From Thereva unica (Eukaryota > Arthropoda > Insecta > Diptera > Therevidae), in the NCBI GenBank assembly GCA_949987705.1, contig OX465283.1, positions 92,429,813 to 92,493,812 on the forward strand: a DNA stretch of 64,000 nt, given 5' to 3'. A program made the position numbers and the translations under genes. A model generated the notes under the pieces. That model ran no database searches and had not been told where the DNA came from. It worked only from the letters and a program-made list of their open reading frames with translations. This document shows positions 60,246 to 64,000 of this stretch, piece by piece (position 1 is the first letter of the stretch; every line of letters begins with the position of its first letter).

Positions 60246-61000
60246 GTCTCAGTGACTCACTCACATCAACCAAACGTTCGGTGTTAGCAGACATTAGCAG
60301 GATATACGACCCTCTGGATGGCTTTCTCCGATTACAATCAACGCAAAAATCCTGTTGCAACAACTCTGGTTGGCCAAATTAGGCTGGGATGATCCACTGC
60401 CTTCAGATCTCCATCAACAATGGATAAAATGTAAGCAGGACTTGAAGTGCCTGTCACATCTTCGAATCAATCGCTGGGTTGGGACCACCGTCAAACGCTT
60501 GGAATCGAGCTCCATGGCTTCAGCGATGCTTCACTCGCCGCTTACGTGGTGCAGCAATATACATGCGAGTCATCCACGATTTGGACACCTTCCAAGTTAC
60601 TTTACTTATAGCAAAAACTCGCGTCAGCCCAATCAAAACCATTTCGTTACCCAGGCTAGAGCTGTGTGGGGCAGCCCTACTGGCTGAACTGATGTACTAC
60701 GTCAAAACAACCTTGAAACTCGACAATGTTCCCGTACACTTGTGGTCAGACTCCACCGTCGTCTTAGAGTGGTTGCGCGAGCACCCATCGAAATGAAAGG
60801 TGTTTGTGGCCAATCGTGTCGCTTTGATACACAAAAAGGTACTCAACGCTACGTGGCATCACGTGCAGTCAGCTGACAACCCTTCAGACTGCATCACCAG
60901 GAGAATAGCAGTGGCAGCGCTTAAGGACTACTCATTATGGTGGTCTGGCCCACCATGGCTAAGCCAAAGTTCAGCATAATGGCCACCTCGTCATGACAGT
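60246..61000 (+). pseudogene. BEL connection and RNase H, frameshifted
   Basis: Pieces of the connection and RNase H domains appear in changing frames: LTSTKRSVLADISRIYDPL near 60260, WLAKLGWDDPLPSDL near 60370, IAKTRVSPIKTISLPRLELC near 60610 and HLWSDSTVVLEWLREHPSK near 60740, which ends in a stop at 60796. Confidence 0.72.
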
Positions 61001-61066
61001 CGCAACGACAACTCACAATCACATGAGCTCGAAAGGAACCCTAGTCACATACACACACACACGTTC

Positions 61067-62250
61067 ATGGCCTTATCGGCTGACTTCGCCCCCAACTTAC
61101 TCAAGACATTCTCAACATTGAAGAAGTTGATGAGAGTGGCAGGGTATATTCTTCGCTTCCTACATAATTGCAGGATAAGATCGGCCAAGCAAACTAGCGT
61201 GCTTACGCTTGAGGAAGTTGACAAGACCCTCACTCTATGGCTCAAAATAGTGCAATACTCAGCTTTTCCGCACGAAGTAGGCAGTCTAAAAGCCAAGAAA
61301 TTACTTCCAACAAACAGCACATTACGAAACGTGAATCCGTTCCTCGATGCTAACGACGTCCTACGAGTCGGTGGATGGTTAAGACATGCGCTCATTGCTT
61401 ATGACGAAAAGTTCCCAGTCATTCTCCCCAAGGAAGACCACTTAACAACACTGATCATTCGGCAGTCTCACCTAAATACACTTCATGGAGGAGTATAGGC
61501 AACTCTCCACCACATTCGCAGCAAGTACTGGAATCTGCGAGGGCGCAGTGTGGTGCGTCGTTTTGTAAAAACCTGTGTGGTTTGTTGTCGGTACACTTCA
61601 GCTCCAAAAACTCAGCTGATGGGAGATCTTCCAGCAGATCGCTTCCATCCGACGAAGCCCTTCCTGAATAGTGGCATCGATTACGCTGGGCCGTTCATTA
61701 CCAAATTGCTAAAGGGTCGAGGACACAAAACTACAAAAACTTACGTAGCTCTCTTCGTCTGCTTTGCTACCCGTGCTATCCATTTGGAATTGGTACTAGA
61801 CCTAACGAGTGCAGCCTTTATCGCAGCTTTTCGCCGTTTTGTCAGCCGTCGGGGACGATGCGCAAAACTATACAGCGAAAACGCACGAACATTCATAGCT
61901 GCAGACAAGGAGTTATCACACCACCTTCGTCAACTTACTTCTAGCCTAGCTGAACTTCCACGTAAGGGACAGAGTGGCACTTTATCCCCCCTGCATCGCC
62001 TCACTTCGGCGGACTCCTGGAAGCCGCAGTTAAAGCATTTAAACCCCATTTCCGTCGCATAGTAGGCCCTCACACCTTAAGCCTAGAAGAGATCCTAACA
62101 TTGCTGGCGCCAATAGAAGCGTGCCTCAATTCCAAGCCGTTGAGTGCCCACACCGATGATCCTGAAGACCTTACTACGCTGACACCAGGACACTTCTTAG
62201 TGGGCGAACCACTTTTAACAGTGCCATCTCCGAGCACTTCAACAGGCTCC
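61067..62250 (+). pseudogene. BEL integrase, decayed
   Basis: The segment holds the linker (LKKLMRVAGYILRFLHNC), a finger with CVVCCRYTSAPKTQLMGDL, and the core with Asp in SGIDYAGPF. The second catalytic site reads YSENARTF, with Glu at 61877-61879 where Asp is expected. The third, Glu-bearing helix is out of frame near 62010-62040. A stop near 61496 and another shift further break it. Confidence 0.75.
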
Positions 62251-62259
62251 CTCGCTGGC

Positions 62260-62634
62260 AGCTAACCCAACACCTGCACGAACAACTCTGGCATCGTTGG
62301 AGACATGAATACATCCACACCTTGCAGGCGCGCAATAAGTGGCAACGACCTCAAGATCCTGTTAGACTCAACGATCTAGTGATAATCAAAGAAGACAACC
62401 TGCCTCCATCTAAATGGCTCCTCGGTCGGATCACCCAGCTACATCCAGGCACTGACGGCCACATCCATGTGGCGACTATTCGCCACAAGTCTGGACACTT
62501 AAAACGCGCTATTTCAAAAATATGTGTTCTTTCCGTGCATGAAACTAACATCCAAACTCCATATCAGATAATATGTACCTTTATTGTTAACAGCCTAATC
62601 CACACTTTCTTCCTCTCACACAGGTTCTAGTCAG
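62260..62634 (+). pseudogene. BEL DUF5641-like C-terminus
   Basis: The frame from about 62280 to its stop near 62630 contains KEDNLPPSKWLLGRITQLHP and RAISKICVLSV, which match the C-terminal domain of BEL integrases (compare KQENLPPCNWLLGRVIETHP in the intact copy). Confidence 0.75.
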
Positions 62635-62731
62635 CCATCATTCGTTCACGGCGGCAGATCACCTTCAAGGTTTCTTATCTGTACAACTATATCAGCCACT
62701 GGATTCGTGCTTCCGCACGAGGCGGGCGGAA

Positions 62732-63001
62732 TGTTAAGGACAGTCTATGAGCCTTTAATTTTATCTCGGTTCAGTCATCTAGTACCATCTTCACATCCAG
62801 TCATCTATTACCATCAGCCCATATATATCATCCACTGGAAGCTCTTTACACATTTTTTAGTCAGTAATTAATACTCTGTGTCAGAGACCAGATCTCGGCC
62901 AGTTTCCCAATTGTTAGTTAGTTACACAGTTCCCAGTGAACACAATAAATGTACTTTATAATTTGAAGCTCTTGTGTTTTTACTTTTTTATTAACGTAAC
63001 A
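62732..63001 (+). repeat. 3' LTR of second BEL element
   Basis: Starts TGTTAAGGACAG after a purine-rich tract and ends GTAACA. An AATAAA at about 62945 would serve as polyadenylation signal. It abuts LINE coding DNA at 63002. Confidence 0.65.
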
Positions 63002-63250
63002 GCTTTGTTAGCTAAACTCAAAGCTAATGGAATCGACTCACTTTTACAGAAGTGGATTGAGAGTTTCCTTTCCGGCCGTTCAATTAAGGTAGTATTGGAT
63101 GGCATGGGGGTACACCAAAGGGACAAGTCTTGAGAAACGCCATCTGCGACCCATGGTCTTCACGACCTAAGTCCTTCCGATATGCTACCGAATCCTACCT
63201 CCACCTCCACGAAGATGTTGACTTTACATCGGAAGTTCCCTGGATGCTCT
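63002..63250 (+). pseudogene. Jockey/R1-like LINE RT fragment
   Basis: The frame reads LLAKLKANGIDSLLQKWIES and FLSGRSIKVVLDG, the RT stretch after motif A in Jockey-type LINEs. It then gives a worn motif B (GTPKGQVL) in a shifted frame. It starts exactly at the LTR border, so the BEL copy probably inserted into this LINE. Confidence 0.6.
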
Positions 63251-63289
63251 TGTATTCTGACGGAGGAGGGTGAAAGGCGAGTGTTTCGC

Positions 63290-64000
63290 GCCTCAAAACG
63301 AAACAATTACCGGACTGGTCCTTCAGGTTGGGGGTTGGGCGGCAGGCTGACAACCTTCCACCGTAAAAACCCACCCGTCACGAATCCTCAAGGCAGGCCT
63401 CGGACAGGACGGACTCAACGGCAACGACCTCTAAACAGGAGGATCCTACAGATACAGGAAGACTTCAGCGAAGGTAGGACTAGGCAAGCCTACAAAGGAA
63501 CACGCCAGATCAGTTATAAGTTTCAGCCAAGAACGGATATTTGTAGAGACATGGATGGGAACCTATTAGCAGACCCGGATAGGATAAAGGAAAGATGGAG
63601 AAACTTATTGAATCCAACCCAAAGAATAAACGAAGACTCACAGGCGGAAGCAATGGTAATACCTCAAGATAGTATCCCAATAGAACCACCAACACTGGAT
63701 GAGGTACGGGAAGCTGTGAAAAGGCAAAAAAGCAGCAAATCCTCAGGCATCGATGGAATCGCAGCTGAGCTACTAAAGGAAGGAGGACCGCAACTCTTAA
63801 GGAACTTACACGAACTCATATGTAACGTCTGGGAGGAAGAAGTTATACCAAATGACTGGAAGAAAGCGATTATATGTCCAATCTACAAGGAGATAAATTA
63901 ACCTGTAAAAACTACAGAGGCATCTCACTCCTCAGCACCAGCTACAAAACCTTCACAATCCTTGTGAAACAAAAACTAGAACCTATAACGGAAGGCCTTA
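63290..64000 (+). pseudogene. RTE-like LINE, RT N-terminal part, cut by window end
   Basis: The frame shows the linker before RT (ICRDMDGNLLADPDRIKERW), SSKSSGIDGIAAELLKEGG and EVIPNDWKKAIICPIYK. One base change of frame near 63890 precedes NYRGISLLSTSYKTF, and the element runs off the right edge. It is related in type to the LINEs at 23440 and 44190, but the wording differs. Confidence 0.75.

Larger units (their letters stand above)
57720..63001 (+). mobile_element. Second BEL/Pao element, decayed and 5'-incomplete
   Basis: Gag, protease, RNase H, integrase and C-terminal parts of a different BEL/Pao lineage follow each other on the plus strand with several stops and frame changes. A 3' LTR (62732-63001) is preceded by a purine-rich tract (GAGGCGGGCGGAA). 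No 5' LTR was found. The RT core is deleted. Confidence 0.85.

Overview
The window looks like nuclear DNA of an AT-rich insect. It has spliced exons with GT-AG introns, a GATA-type zinc-finger gene that matches the insect gene grain, and a dense load of arthropod-type transposons (BEL/Pao, a Ty3/Gypsy element of the Mag kind, RTE-like and Jockey-like LINEs, hAT, PIF/Harbinger-like and many short inverted-repeat elements). The species cannot be told from the sequence. No bacterial features, tRNA, rRNA or CRISPR array were seen.

Layout. From 1 to about 16.7 kb lies the 3' half of grain (grn), plus strand: an exon with the C-terminal GATA finger (6945-7079), an 8.7-kb intron, then three exons (15800-16001, 16068-16255, 16325-16351), the stop codon and a short 3'UTR. 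The N-terminal finger exon was not found and probably lies left of the window. From 16.7 to 22.2 kb is AT-rich intergenic DNA with one 842-bp Harbinger-like element.

From 22.2 kb to the end the window is almost all transposons nested in transposons. Repeat family A (first copy 1321-2980) recurs at 22258-27322, split by a TIR element that itself carries a 5'-truncated LINE and, further on, by a 1.2-kb hAT element with an 8-bp target duplication. A run of inverted-repeat elements and a Jockey-like fragment follows (27.9-31.1 kb). A hAT element with transposase remnants (31153-33158) and a Mag-type LTR retrotransposon (33256-38219, minus strand, 5-bp target duplication) sit in one copy of repeat family B. 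The Mag element has lost its integrase core, and its pol carries two further insertions. One of these (34911-35383) lies exactly between AAA and TTT with no target duplication, as reported for Spy transposons. Next come a hAT-like element packed with CATCGATG motifs, a 127-bp minisatellite, and an RTE-like LINE fragment.

From 46.9 to 56.3 kb is one element with inverted arms of about 0.8 kb. A nearly intact BEL/Pao retrotransposon (47799-55135) is inserted in it; its gag-pol frame is broken by a single UAG. A second, decayed BEL/Pao copy (57720-63001) has lost the reverse transcriptase core, and two LINE fragments reach the right edge. Only grn is a likely host gene; the rest records successive transposition events whose order can be read from the nesting.
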